A stretch of DNA of 64,000 nt, from positions 2,852,001 to 2,916,000 of the forward strand of contig NZ_CP011530.1 in the NCBI RefSeq assembly GCF_001605725.1. Reading direction: 5' to 3'. Below are positions 1 through 8,542 of this stretch, piece after piece. The first letter of the stretch is position 1; each line of letters starts with the position of its first letter. The DNA comes from Mycobacteroides immunogenum (GTDB lineage: Bacteria > Actinomycetota > Actinomycetes > Mycobacteriales > Mycobacteriaceae). A program made the translations under genes and the position numbers. The notes under the pieces are model-generated. The model saw only the letters and a list, made by a program, of their open reading frames with translations. It had not been told where the DNA came from and did not search any database.

Positions 1-22
1 TCATGTACATGCCCCGGGGCGC

Positions 23-1282
23 ATGAGCAGCGAACGGCCCGAATCGCTGCGGCGAGAACTGGGCACTTTCGATGCCGTCATGATCGGGCTGGGCTCGATG
101 ATCGGCGCGGGAATTTTTGCCGCCCTGGCCCCCGCCGCACAGTCCGCCGGGTCCGCTCTCCTGCTGGGTCTGGCCCTCGCTGGCGTGATCGCCTATTGCA
201 ACGCGACTTCGTCGGCTCGGCTAGCCGCGGTGTATCCCGCCTCGGGCGGCACCTACATATACGGCCGCGAGCGTCTCGGCGACTTCTGGGGTTATCTCGC
301 CGGGTGGGGGTTCGTGGTCGGAAAGACGGCTTCCTGCGCGGCCATGGCGTTGACAGTTGGCTACTACGCCTGGCCGGCGCATGCACACGCCGTCGCGGTG
401 GCCGCAGTGGTAGCCCTGACAGCGATCAACTATGTGGGCGTTCAGAAATCTGCATGGCTGACGCGCCTGATCGTGGCGATCGTGCTGTCGGTGTTGGCCG
501 CGATCGTGGTCGCGGCATTCGGCTCCGGCGGAATCGATATCGCGGCTCTTGACGTCACCGACGTCTCGCTCACCGGGGTGCTGCAGGGCGCGGGTCTGTT
601 GTTCTTCGCCTTCGCCGGATATGCCCGTATCGCAACCCTGGGTGAGGAGGTGCGTGATCCCGCGCGCACCATCCCCCGTGCCATCCCGATCGCGTTGGGC
701 ATCGCACTGGTCGTCTATGTCGTTGTCGCTGTGGCGGTGTTGACGACGCTGGGTCCCATGCGGCTGGCGACGTCGGCAGCCCCCCTGCTCGATACCGTCA
801 CCGTTGCGGGTGTGCGCTGGATGGAACCGGTGGTGCGGGTCGGCGCTGTCGTCGCCGCCACCGGCTCGCTGCTTGCGCTCATCCTCGGGGTATCTCGCAC
901 GACCTTCGCGATGGCCCGCGATCGTCACCTGCCCCCTGCCCTGGCTGCGGTGCATCCCCGATATGGGGTGCCATACCGCGCTGAACTTCTTGTCGGTCTG
1001 GTGGTTTCGATACTTGCTGCCACCGTGGATCTGCGTGGTGCTATCGGTTTCTCTTCCTTTGCGGTGCTGGTGTACTACGCCGTGGCAAATGCCTCGGCCT
1101 GGACCTTGTCCCCCGCCGAGGGGCGCCCCCCACAGATCATTCCGGTGCTCGGTCTCATGGGGTGTGTGGTGGTGGCACTCGCGTTGCCGCTGTCCTCGGT
1201 ATTCGCCGGTACGTGCGTGTTAGCACTCGGTGTTGTTGTGTACGCATTGCGTCACATCAATGGCTCGGGTATGCGTGAATAA
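23..1282 (+). CDS. APC-family amino acid permease
   Basis: This 419-residue protein is a multi-pass inner-membrane secondary transporter of the amino acid-polyamine-organocation (APC) superfamily. The first helix carries the family glycine-rich signature (IGLGSMIGAGIFAAL, about residues 21-35), and the segment LGEEVRDPARTIPRAIP near residue 210 matches the conserved APC loop after TM6. About 12 hydrophobic helices fill the protein. The substrate (amino acid or amine) cannot be read from sequence. The start is the ATG at 23, only 22 bases into the window, so an upstream start cannot be fully excluded, although the length is normal for the family. Its 3' end overlaps the convergent CDF gene by 26 bases. 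Confidence 0.85.
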   Translation: MSSERPESLRRELGTFDAVMIGLGSMIGAGIFAALAPAAQSAGSALLLGLALAGVIAYCNATSSARLAAVYPASGGTYIYGRERLGDFWGYLAGWGFVVGKTASCAAMALTVGYYAWPAHAHAVAVAAVVALTAINYVGVQKSAWLTRLIVAIVLSVLAAIVVAAFGSGGIDIAALDVTDVSLTGVLQGAGLLFFAFAGYARIATLGEEVRDPARTIPRAIPIALGIALVVYVVVAVAVLTTLGPMRLATSAAPLLDTVTVAGVRWMEPVVRVGAVVAATGSLLALILGVSRTTFAMARDRHLPPALAAVHPRYGVPYRAELLVGLVVSILAATVDLRGAIGFSSFAVLVYYAVANASAWTLSPAEGRPPQIIPVLGLMGCVVVALALPLSSVFAGTCVLALGVVVYALRHINGSGMRE

Positions 1283-2255
1283 GAGCCGTATCGAGTTTGG
1301 GAACCGCATGGGTGAGCTCATGTTCGGCCACATGGGCAATGCGGTGCGCCTCGACAAGGCTGACATCCGGATCGATGTCGAGTTCGGCATCCGCGTGCAG
1401 CCGGTGTCCGATCCAGCGCAAGCGAACACTACGTACCGTTCGCACTCCGGGCTGGGCGGCGAGCGCCTCCTCGGCCGCATCCACCAAAGCAGGATCAACC
1501 CCATCCATCAACCGCCGGAAGACATCTCGCACCGCAGTACGTAGTACCGCCAGAATCGCCACGGTGATGATCAATCCGATGACGGGGTCCGCCAACGGAT
1601 ATCCCAGGGCGACCCCCAACGCGCCGAACACCACGGCCAGCGAGGTGAACCCGTCAATACGCGCATGGAGCCCATCGGCGACCAGTGCTGCCGAGCCGAT
1701 CCGCCGGCCCACACGGATGCGGTAGATGGCGACCAGCTCGTTACCGACGAATCCGGCAACACCCGCCGCGGCTACCCAGCCCAGCTGACCGATGTGCACA
1801 GGATGGATGAGACGCATCACCGCCTCGTAGCCCGCGACCAACGCCGACAAGGCAATCATTGACACGACGAACAGCCCCGCTAAATCCTCCGCGCGGCCGA
1901 ATCCATAGGTGTATCGCCGTGTCGCGGCGCGTGTGCCCAACGCGAAGGCAATCCATAGCGGAACCGCGGTGAGGGCATCGGAGAAATTGTGAATAGTGTC
2001 CGCTGCCAGCGCCACCGAGCCGGACACCATCACGATGGCCACCTGGAAGGCGGCTGTTATCAATAGCGCCACCAGGCTGATCTTGACCGCGCGGGTGCCC
2101 GACGCGCTGGAGCTCAGTGCGTCATCGATGCTGTCGGCCGCGTCGTGACTGTGCGGGGCCACGATGTCGGCGAGCATCCCCTTCAGGCCGGCCCGGTGAT
2201 GGTGGTCATGGTGGTGGTGATCGTGATGGGCTGGGGCAGTTCGGGTGTGGCTCAT
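1257..2255 (-). CDS. Cation diffusion facilitator family metal exporter
   Basis: This CDF-type metal/proton antiporter has about 332 residues. The N-terminus is His-rich (HHDHHHHDHHH), a typical metal-collecting loop. The transmembrane core carries the metal-binding helix signature around ADTIHNFSDAL and a second acidic/His helix around ADGLHARIDGF, followed by a cytoplasmic ferredoxin-like domain (VRTVRSVRLRWIGHRLHADAELDID). ATG at 2255 shares one base with the TGA of the upstream ArsR gene (TGATG), so the two are translationally coupled; a GTG one codon upstream is the alternative. The neighbouring regulator resembles M. tuberculosis KmtR, which controls the CDF gene Rv2025c, so nickel/cobalt export is the likely role. 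The metal specificity is inferred. Confidence 0.9.
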   Translation of the reverse strand: MSHTRTAPAHHDHHHHDHHHRAGLKGMLADIVAPHSHDAADSIDDALSSSASGTRAVKISLVALLITAAFQVAIVMVSGSVALAADTIHNFSDALTAVPLWIAFALGTRAATRRYTYGFGRAEDLAGLFVVSMIALSALVAGYEAVMRLIHPVHIGQLGWVAAAGVAGFVGNELVAIYRIRVGRRIGSAALVADGLHARIDGFTSLAVVFGALGVALGYPLADPVIGLIITVAILAVLRTAVRDVFRRLMDGVDPALVDAAEEALAAQPGVRTVRSVRLRWIGHRLHADAELDIDPDVSLVEAHRIAHVAEHELTHAVPKLDTALIHAYPSH

Positions 2256-2641
2256 CACTTACCACCGCGCCCCACGGTACGCCCCACGGTACGAAGGGTT
2301 GATTCCGTGCGGTGGTGCGGCGGGATTCCCGGGCCCGCGTGCTCGGCGTTGTGTACCGCGTCGGTCACCAGCTGCTCGACGTGCTCGTTCTCCAGGCTGT
2401 AGTAGACGGTGGTGCCGTCACGGCGGGTGCGCACCAGCCGGGCCATCCGCAGCTTGGCCAGATGTTGGGACACCGACGGCGCGGGCTTGCCGACCAGATC
2501 GGCCAGATCGTTGACCGACAACTCGCCGGCGGTGAGTGCCCACAACACCCGGACTCGGGTCGCATCGGCCAGCATGCGGAATACCTCGACTACCAGACCA
2601 ACCTGTTCATCGCCGAGCGACGCTCGGTCCACTTGTCCCAT
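2255..2641 (-). CDS. kmtR: ArsR/SmtB-family metal sensor, KmtR-like
   Basis: This 128-residue winged-helix repressor closely resembles M. tuberculosis KmtR (Rv0827c), the Ni/Co sensor. Shared blocks are VVEVFRMLADATRV, GKPAPSVSQHLAKLRMARL, VRTRRDGTTVYY and FNAEHAGPGIP-like NAEHAGPGIPPHH, the last containing the C-terminal His ligands. An upstream ATG at 2671 would add ten residues but lies inside an inverted repeat that looks like the operator. The ATG at 2641 has AAGGAG ten bases ahead and gives the family length, so it is preferred. It should repress its own promoter and the downstream CDF exporter until metal binds. The C-terminal tail contains a tandem 12-base duplication (RTVGRTVGR). Confidence 0.9.
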   Translation of the reverse strand: MGQVDRASLGDEQVGLVVEVFRMLADATRVRVLWALTAGELSVNDLADLVGKPAPSVSQHLAKLRMARLVRTRRDGTTVYYSLENEHVEQLVTDAVHNAEHAGPGIPPHHRTESTLRTVGRTVGRGGK

Positions 2642-2662
2642 CGCGGGAGCGCTCCTTCTGCA

Positions 2663-2684
2663 TATCTGCATTGATACGCAGATA
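2663..2684. promoter_or_regulatory. Putative KmtR operator (inverted repeat)
   Basis: A perfect 7-bp inverted repeat, TATCTGC-N8-GCAGATA, lies 21-43 bases upstream of the preferred kmtR-like start. The placement, size and AT-rich ends suit an ArsR/SmtB dimer site that autoregulates the sensor-exporter pair. The repeat is directly visible; its assignment to this regulator is inference. Confidence 0.65.
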
Positions 2685-2701
2685 ATAGACCACCGCGCCG
2701 C

Positions 2702-3370
2702 CTAGTGCTCGCAGCAATCGCGGTGAACGTCGTCAGATCGCTCAGCTCCAGTGGTAAGAACTGGCGCACAACATGATTCGCCGTTCCAAGCGTTCATGCC
2801 CTCGCGCACCGCCATCGCGGCGATCGCCAGCGCCGCGATCGGGTCTGCCCATGACCATCCGAGCAGGGAGTTGGCCAGCAGCCCCACAAGCAATACCGCG
2901 GAGAGATAGGTGCACAGCAACGTCTGTTTGGAGTCCGCCACCGCTGAGGCGGACCCCAGTTCCCTGCCGGCCCGCCGCTGCGCCCAGGAGAGCATGGGCA
3001 TGATCACAAGACTGACCGCCGCCAGGACAATCCCTACCGTCGAGTGCCTGGCCTCCCCGAAGCCCATCAGTGCGCGGATGGATTCCACGCTCACATAGGC
3101 GGCCAAGGCGAAAAATGAGAACGCGATGACCCGAAGCGCCGCCCGCTCCCTGACTTGGGGGTCCTTGGCGCTGAACTGCCATGCCACGGCGGTGGCCGAG
3201 GACACCTCGATTACCGAATCGAGGCCGAAGCCGACCAGAGCCGTTGACGACACCCGGGCGCCCTCGGCCAGGGCCACGATGGCCTCAATCACGTTGTAAG
3301 TAATGGTGGCGGCAACGAACAACCGAACCCGATGGTTGAGCAGCTGCCGCCGTCGCTGCGTGAGTGTCAT
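2702..3370 (-). CDS. Short CDF-like cation transporter with Cys-rich tail
   Basis: This membrane protein of about 222 residues consists of the transmembrane part of the CDF/cation-efflux fold. VGFGLDSVIEVSSA and AVADSKQTLLC are the metal-site helices, and at least five hydrophobic segments follow. It lacks the usual C-terminal cytoplasmic domain. Instead it ends in a hydrophilic tail with two Cys pairs (ESCCAP and HRDCCEH), which could bind thiophilic metal. ATG at 3370 overlaps the stop of the upstream CmtR-like gene (TGATG), indicating co-translation; a TTG at 3379 is possible but less likely. The linked regulator suggests Cd(II)/Pb(II) efflux. Substrate is inferred from context. Confidence 0.8.
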   Translation of the reverse strand: MTLTQRRRQLLNHRVRLFVAATITYNVIEAIVALAEGARVSSTALVGFGLDSVIEVSSATAVAWQFSAKDPQVRERAALRVIAFSFFALAAYVSVESIRALMGFGEARHSTVGIVLAAVSLVIMPMLSWAQRRAGRELGSASAVADSKQTLLCTYLSAVLLVGLLANSLLGWSWADPIAALAIAAMAVREGMNAWNGESCCAPVLTTGAERSDDVHRDCCEH

Positions 3371-3693
3371 CAGCAACAATCCTCATCTGCCGGGCAGTAC
3401 GACGGGTCCACCGTCAGTACCAGGTCCACCAAGTCGTCGAGAGCCCGGCCGATCCGCTCGTCGGCGAGTTCGTATCGTGTGCGCCGGCCCTCCGGAATTC
3501 CGACGACCAACCCGCAACCCCTTAGGCAGGCGAGGTGATTCGAGGTGATCTGCCGGGATACCCCGACCTCCTCGGCCAGATCGGAGGGGTACCCGGGCCG
3601 CGAGCGCAGGCTCAGCAGGATGGCTGCCCGGGTCGGGTCGGACAGCGCGCATCCGAATCTCGTCAGGGCGTCACGATGAACCAGCGTCTGCAC
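3370..3693 (-). CDS. cmtR: ArsR/SmtB-family Cd/Pb sensor, CmtR-like
   Basis: This 107-residue winged-helix repressor resembles M. tuberculosis CmtR (Rv1994c). The DNA-recognition region holds NHLACLRGCGLVV, whose two cysteines match CmtR Cys57 and Cys61, and the C-terminal VLTVDPSYC supplies the equivalent of Cys102. These three thiolates form the Cd/Pb site in CmtR. The extreme C-terminus adds another Cys pair (DEDCC). It is the first gene of a two-gene operon with the short CDF-like transporter and is expected to autoregulate through the palindrome just upstream. Confidence 0.88.
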   Translation of the reverse strand: MQTLVHRDALTRFGCALSDPTRAAILLSLRSRPGYPSDLAEEVGVSRQITSNHLACLRGCGLVVGIPEGRRTRYELADERIGRALDDLVDLVLTVDPSYCPADEDCC

Positions 3694-3703
3694 ACCAAAA
3701 TAG

Positions 3704-3719
3704 TACAGTAAGAGCTGTA
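3704..3719. promoter_or_regulatory. Putative CmtR operator (inverted repeat)
   Basis: TACAG-N6-CTGTA is a perfect short inverted repeat 11 bases upstream of the cmtR-like start codon. A wider pair, AGTACA at 3702-3707 and TGTACT at 3732-3737, surrounds it. The location fits an autoregulatory ArsR-family site. Function is inferred. Confidence 0.5.
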
Positions 3720-3735
3720 TTCAGTTCTAGATGTA

Positions 3736-5538
3736 CTAACCAGCCGCAGGCGCTCTGTGCGCAGTGACCGCACGCGCCTTCTCCCCTGCCCGTAAGAAGC
3801 AACCGGTCCGTCGCTTGCCCAGAAGCTCGGCCGGTCGCCCGTCGATGACCACCGGCTGCCCGCCGATCAAGACAGTGCTCACCGTGGCATCGTTGCGATT
3901 GACCATTCGCGACAATCCGCCGTAGGCGGGAACTGGCTCCTCGGCGTACTCGGTCAGTGTTTCATCGAGCTTCTCCGGGTCGATCACGAAAAGGTCTGCG
4001 CGATCGCCGATTCTGAGGTGCCCCGCGTCAATCTGATACCAGTCGGCCAGCTCGCCGGTGAGGCGGTGTACTGCTTGCTCGATGGTCATGAACGGTCGTC
4101 CGGCCTGGTGCGCTTGGTGCACATGGCGCAGGAGCCGAAGCCCGAAGTTATAGAAGGCCATGTTCCGGAGATGAGCACCGGCGTCGGAGAAGCCGATCTG
4201 GACGCCGGGATCTTGGGCAAGCTGTTTGAGCACCTCAGGCCTGTGGTTGGAAATCGTGGTGCGCCAGCGTATGGACGTACCGTGCTCGAGCACCAAGTCG
4301 AGGAATGCATCCACTGGATGCAGGCCACCGCGATCCACGCCGACCTGGCCAAAGGACTTTCCAACGACGGACGCATCCGGGCATGCGACAATTTCGGCAT
4401 CGAAAAAGTCTCTGTGCCATACCCTTACGCCGAACTTGCTTTCGTACTCCTTGCGGAACCTGCGGCGATATGCCTCATCGCGCAATAGCTTGTTTCGCTC
4501 GACCTCGCTACGTAGATGCAGCGCGGCCGCCCCGGCTCCGAACTCTTCGAAGATCACCAGGTCGATTCCGTCGGCGTAGACCTCGAATGGCACCGGCAGG
4601 TGCTGCCAGCGGAAGTTGCCGCCCAGTCTGTTGATAATCCGGGCGACCGGACCCATCGCCCGGATCGCGTACGGGTTGGCCTTGATGTCCGCGGCCGAAA
4701 GCAGCGATGTCGAGAGCCGCTTACGCAGAACGCCCAGTGATTGGACGGCCTGCGACAAGACATTGAGCGGGTTCGCAATGTCCGGCCCAGACTGTAGCGC
4801 CCGGTCTCGTTGGCGTAATTGCGATTTCAGTCTTCTGAGTTCGCGCGGTTTGGCATAGGTGGATGGCAGCGTGCGGGATCGGCAGATTTCGCCATCGAGC
4901 TTGTCGAACAAGAGTTGCTGAGACGACATGCCGATGAATCCGGCGTCCAGGGCCTCTGTCAACCACCGGTCCATCTGGGCCTGCTCGGCGGAGGTAGGCC
5001 GCTCGTTCTTGCGGGTGGCGCGATCCAGCCCCATCACCGCCGCTCGCATATCCGAATGCCCGAGGAAGGTCGCGATGTTCGGCCCCAATGGCAGTGACTC
5101 CAGTGCGGCGATGTACTCCCCGGCGTTGGTCCAGGTCTTGTGTCGATCGACCGCCTGAATCACGTGGTCGCGCGGTATCGCCTCCACCCGGCCGAAGATG
5201 TCGCCGGCATCGATGCCATTGACATGTACGACCGATAGAGAGCAGGAACCCAGTAGCACGGTTGTGACGCCATGACGCACCGACTCCGACAGTGCAGGTG
5301 CGGCCAGCACCTCGACGTCGTAGTGCGTGTGGATGTCCACCAGCCCCGGGAGCACCCATTTTCCTTCGGCGTCTATCACCTTGGGGCAATCCGCTTCGTC
5401 AAGGTGGTCGGCGGAGATCGCTGCGATGTGGCCGTTCTTGATACCGATGTTCCGTACGGCTGATGGCGCACCTGTTCCGTCGAACCATCGCCCATTCCGT
5501 ATCACGGTGTCGAAATGGGCAGCGCTGCTCATGGACAT
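3736..5538 (-). CDS. Amidohydrolase, N-acyl-D-amino-acid deacylase type
   Basis: This cytoplasmic metal-dependent hydrolase of the amidohydrolase superfamily has about 600 residues. After an N-terminal beta segment (VIRNGRWFDGTGAP) come the HxH metal motif in LVDIHTHYD and a Cys-containing loop (LLGSCSLSV) at the position of the metal-ligand Cys of D-aminoacylases. Further ligand positions follow in FLGHSDMR, ISNHRPE and GFSDAGAHLRN. The last supplies the catalytic Asp. The true substrate is unknown; members of the family remove N-acyl groups or open cyclic amides. The start at 5538 is set by AGGAGA six bases upstream; a longer frame would run into the TetR gene. It is downstream of tetR in the same direction (22-base gap), so it probably belongs to the TetR regulon. 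Confidence 0.85.
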   Translation of the reverse strand: MSMSSAAHFDTVIRNGRWFDGTGAPSAVRNIGIKNGHIAAISADHLDEADCPKVIDAEGKWVLPGLVDIHTHYDVEVLAAPALSESVRHGVTTVLLGSCSLSVVHVNGIDAGDIFGRVEAIPRDHVIQAVDRHKTWTNAGEYIAALESLPLGPNIATFLGHSDMRAAVMGLDRATRKNERPTSAEQAQMDRWLTEALDAGFIGMSSQQLLFDKLDGEICRSRTLPSTYAKPRELRRLKSQLRQRDRALQSGPDIANPLNVLSQAVQSLGVLRKRLSTSLLSAADIKANPYAIRAMGPVARIINRLGGNFRWQHLPVPFEVYADGIDLVIFEEFGAGAAALHLRSEVERNKLLRDEAYRRRFRKEYESKFGVRVWHRDFFDAEIVACPDASVVGKSFGQVGVDRGGLHPVDAFLDLVLEHGTSIRWRTTISNHRPEVLKQLAQDPGVQIGFSDAGAHLRNMAFYNFGLRLLRHVHQAHQAGRPFMTIEQAVHRLTGELADWYQIDAGHLRIGDRADLFVIDPEKLDETLTEYAEEPVPAYGGLSRMVNRNDATVSTVLIGGQPVVIDGRPAELLGKRRTGCFLRAGEKARAVTAHRAPAAG

Positions 5539-5560
5539 GCGGATTCTCCTTGTGGTGCTG

Positions 5561-6190
5561 CTATTTCGCTGGCGCAATGCGAAGTGCCGGTAGGACATAG
5601 CGCCGGAAGTGACGCGTCAGTGAGTTCGGGTCGTCAGGATCGATGCAGTTTCCGGGCACGGTGCCCAGGCTGATCATCACGCGCGCGATCCACTCGCTGG
5701 CCTCGTCAATATCCGTGCGTGCGTGGATTTCTCCGGCGTCGCGGGCCGCTTCGAGGTACGGCCGCCAGAATCCGGCCAGGTCGGGTACCAGACCCTGGAC
5801 GCCGGCGCCGGCGCAGGCCATGAATTCCTCGGGTTCGCGCAGCCGCATGCGCATCAGTAGGGTGCCCGGATCGTCATAGGCGCGTCGGCCGATCTTCACG
5901 CCGGCAACCAGTCGTGCCTCGAACCCTGTAATGGCCGCTAGTTCCGCGGCGGACTGCGCCCAACTGACCTCGATCAAGCGAATGATCGCCGCCCCCACCA
6001 GAGCCTGCTTGTCGGGAAAGTGCCGATACAGCCAGGATCGGGAAACGCCCGCCTCCTCCGCCACGTCAGTCATCGTGGTTGCGCGAATACCTTTGTCGGA
6101 CAATAGTTTCTCGGTGGCATCGAGTAGCCGCGAGGCCACCGAGTCATTGTCGGATTCAGGCGTCGGACCTTCTTCGAACGCTGCGGTCAT
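5561..6190 (-). CDS. TetR/AcrR-family transcriptional regulator
   Basis: This 209-residue protein has an N-terminal helix-turn-helix of TetR type (IRATTMTDVAEEAGVSRSWLYRHFPDKQALV, about residues 35-65) and a divergent helical ligand-binding domain. It is transcribed away from the monooxygenase-hydrolase-acyl-CoA synthetase operon and toward the amidohydrolase. It probably represses both directions from the shared 118-base intergenic region, which holds a clear inverted repeat. The ligand is unknown but is likely a substrate or acyl-CoA product of the neighbouring enzymes. Confidence 0.9.
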   Translation of the reverse strand: MTAAFEEGPTPESDNDSVASRLLDATEKLLSDKGIRATTMTDVAEEAGVSRSWLYRHFPDKQALVGAAIIRLIEVSWAQSAAELAAITGFEARLVAGVKIGRRAYDDPGTLLMRMRLREPEEFMACAGAGVQGLVPDLAGFWRPYLEAARDAGEIHARTDIDEASEWIARVMISLGTVPGNCIDPDDPNSLTRHFRRYVLPALRIAPAK

Positions 6191-6223
6191 GCCCTCAATC
6201 TAAACAAGGCGTAGACACATTTC

Positions 6224-6256
6224 AAGATCTGTGTACACTCCGAATGTACAGATCTT
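6224..6256. promoter_or_regulatory. Putative TetR operator between divergent operons
   Basis: An 8-bp perfect inverted repeat, AAGATCTG at 6224-6231 and CAGATCTT at 6249-6256, lies between the divergent tetR and monooxygenase genes. TGTACA-like hexamers sit inside both arms, giving a long nested palindrome typical of TetR-family sites. Binding is inferred. Confidence 0.7.
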
Positions 6257-6308
6257 CAGAAGTGTTCACAGGTGACCGCAATGGCGCGGTCGCACCCCAA
6301 GGAGTGCC

Positions 6309-7631
6309 GTGACCCGACCTAGTACCGCAATCATCGGAGCTGGAATCAGCGGGCTGACCACCGCGAAAATGCTCTCCGACTACGGAATCCCTCATACCTG
6401 CTTCGAGACTTCAGACCGGATCGGCGGAAATTGGGCCTTTGGCAATCCCAACGGCCATAGCAGCGCCTACCGCTCCCTGCATATCGATACCTCGCGGCAT
6501 CAACTCTCGTTTCGTGACTTCCCGATGCCCGACAGCTATCCACACTTTCCGCATCACACGCTGATCAAGCAGTATCTCGAGGACTATGCCGCGGCATTTG
6601 ATCTCAAGCGCAACATCGAATTCCGGAATGGAATCGTGCACGCTGAACGGCTACCGCGCGGCGGTTGGGAACTGCTGACACAGTCGGGCGAACGGCGACA
6701 CTTCGAGCTTCTCGTTGTCGCCAACGGCCATCATTGGGATCCAAGATATCCCCACTTTCCCGGTTCCTTTGCCGGCACCACGTTGCATTCGCATCACTAC
6801 ATCGATCCGCGCACCCCGCTGAATCTCATGGACAAACGAATCCTGGTGGTTGGACTTGGCAACAGTGCGGCAGACATCGCGGTTGAGCTGTCCTCGCGTG
6901 CCACCGGAAACTCGGTGACCCTGTCCACTCGCTCCGGCGCCTGGATCGTGCCCAAGTACGTCGCCGGGCAGCCTGCGGACAAGTACTTCCGCACCAGCCC
7001 GCACATTCCGATGTCCTGGCAGCGCAGGCTCTTTCAGATGATGCAGCCGCTCATGTCGGGCCGTCCCGATCAACTCGGTCTTCCGATGCCGAACCACAAG
7101 TTCGGAGAGGCGCATTTCACCCAGTCCGTCGAACTACCTCTGCGGCTGGGATCGGGCGATATTGTCCCCAAACCCAACATCAGCCGTCTTGACGGTGACA
7201 CGGTGTGTTTCGAAGACGGTACCTGCGCGGACTTCGACGTGATCATCTTCGCGACCGGATACAACATCACGTTCCCGTTCTTTGATCCGGAGTTCCTCAG
7301 CGCACCGGACAATCGCATCGATTTGTACAAGCGGATGTTCAAACCGGGCCTTGATGACCTGATTTTCGTGGGGTTGGCCCAGGCGGTGCCATCGCTGTTT
7401 CCCTTCGTTGAGTGCCAGGCCCGTTTGGTGGGCGCCTACGCGGCCGGCAAGTATCGGCTCCCTCCGATCGATGAGATGAACCAGGTTATTGCGGCCGAGC
7501 ATCGCAAGTACACCGGCCACATGCTGGAGCGCCCGCGGCACACCCAGCAACTGGATTACTTCCTCTATGAGCACGACATGCGAACCCGGGAGATCCCCCG
7601 CGGACTCGCACGGGCGGAGGGCGTGGCGTGA
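6309..7631 (+). CDS. Flavin-containing monooxygenase (FMO/BVMO-like)
   Basis: This 440-residue FAD- and NADPH-dependent monooxygenase has the FAD Rossmann motif IIGAGISGL (about residues 8-16). The FMO fingerprint lies around FAGTTLHSHHY (near residue 157) and the NADPH Rossmann motif is VVGLGNSAADIA (about 181-192). A late FATGY motif closes the domain. It would insert one oxygen into an organic substrate: N- or S-oxidation, or Baeyer-Villiger oxidation of a ketone. The GTG start at 6309 follows AAGGAG with a 4-base gap. It is first in an operon with a hydrolase and an acyl-CoA synthetase. That arrangement fits ketone to ester, then to acid and acyl-CoA, but the substrate is unknown. Confidence 0.88.
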   Translation: MTRPSTAIIGAGISGLTTAKMLSDYGIPHTCFETSDRIGGNWAFGNPNGHSSAYRSLHIDTSRHQLSFRDFPMPDSYPHFPHHTLIKQYLEDYAAAFDLKRNIEFRNGIVHAERLPRGGWELLTQSGERRHFELLVVANGHHWDPRYPHFPGSFAGTTLHSHHYIDPRTPLNLMDKRILVVGLGNSAADIAVELSSRATGNSVTLSTRSGAWIVPKYVAGQPADKYFRTSPHIPMSWQRRLFQMMQPLMSGRPDQLGLPMPNHKFGEAHFTQSVELPLRLGSGDIVPKPNISRLDGDTVCFEDGTCADFDVIIFATGYNITFPFFDPEFLSAPDNRIDLYKRMFKPGLDDLIFVGLAQAVPSLFPFVECQARLVGAYAAGKYRLPPIDEMNQVIAAEHRKYTGHMLERPRHTQQLDYFLYEHDMRTREIPRGLARAEGVA

Positions 7632-8542
7632 ACCGGCAGAGCGTCAGATTCAACAGCCATGGAATCGACTGCGATGCCTGGCTTTATCGGGCAACGACCA
7701 CACCAGATGCCGCTCCCATTGTGGTGATGGCGCACGGTGTGGGCGGCACCAAGGACTCGGGACTGGAACCTTTTGCCGAGCGTCTGGCCGAGGCCGGCGT
7801 GCATGCGCTCGCCTTCGACTATCGCGGCTTCGGGTCTTCCGAGGGCTTTCCCCGGCAGCAGGTTTCGTTCAGCCATCAAATCGGCGACTACCACGCCGCG
7901 GTGAACTTCGCCGCCCGGCTTCCCGGTGTGGACCCCAGGCGAATCGTCCTGTGGGGCGTGTCGTTGGCTGGTGGCCATGTATTGGCGGTTGCCGGTTCTC
8001 GCAATGATATTGCCGCCGTCGTCTCAGTGACGCCTCTGGTCGACGGTATCGCGGCGGCCAAGTCTGCTGTGGGCCAACACAGTGCCGCTACCCTGCTGCG
8101 GTCTGCGGTGACCGGAATCCGCAGCAGGATTGGCCGGGAGCAGCACACGATACCGATCGTAGGGCGCCCGGGCGAGCTGGCGGCATTGACCGTCGACGGC
8201 TACTACGAGGCGCATCTGGCGATCGCGGGCCCCGCATGGCGTAACGAGATCGATGCCACCGTGGGTACTCAGCTCGCCTCGTATCGTCCTGCCAGATATG
8301 CGTCCCGAATCAACTGCCCGACGCTGGTGCAGATCGCCGACTTCGACCGCGCCGCGCCACCCTATGCCGCGGCCAAGGCGGCTTTCAAGGCGCGGGCGGA
8401 GGTCCGTCACTACCCGTGCGATCACTTCGGTGTGTACCAGGGACAGGAGTGCTTCGACGCCGTCATCGACCACCAAATACGGTTTTTGGCAAGGCATCTG
8501 GGCGTCACGGCGGCTTCGTTTTCTGAAGCAGTTCATGGCTGA
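7628..8542 (+). CDS. Alpha/beta hydrolase
   Basis: This 304-residue serine hydrolase overlaps the monooxygenase stop by four bases (GTGA), indicating translational coupling. The oxyanion region is VVMAHGVGGTKDS (about 33-45). The nucleophile elbow is WGVSLAGG, with Ser112; the usual second Gly of GxSxG is Ala here. The acid and His of the triad are likely in QIADFDRAAPP and YPCDHFGVY. It probably hydrolyses the ester or lactone produced by the upstream monooxygenase. The assignment to a specific substrate is inference. Confidence 0.87.
   Translation: MNRQSVRFNSHGIDCDAWLYRATTTPDAAPIVVMAHGVGGTKDSGLEPFAERLAEAGVHALAFDYRGFGSSEGFPRQQVSFSHQIGDYHAAVNFAARLPGVDPRRIVLWGVSLAGGHVLAVAGSRNDIAAVVSVTPLVDGIAAAKSAVGQHSAATLLRSAVTGIRSRIGREQHTIPIVGRPGELAALTVDGYYEAHLAIAGPAWRNEIDATVGTQLASYRPARYASRINCPTLVQIADFDRAAPPYAAAKAAFKARAEVRHYPCDHFGVYQGQECFDAVIDHQIRFLARHLGVTAASFSEAVHG

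Noticed and set aside
8253..8534. In-frame upstream extension of the acyl-CoA synthetase.
   Set aside because: The extension lies inside the alpha/beta hydrolase gene, is Arg/Pro-rich and unlike FadD, while ATG 8535 gives the normal N-terminus.
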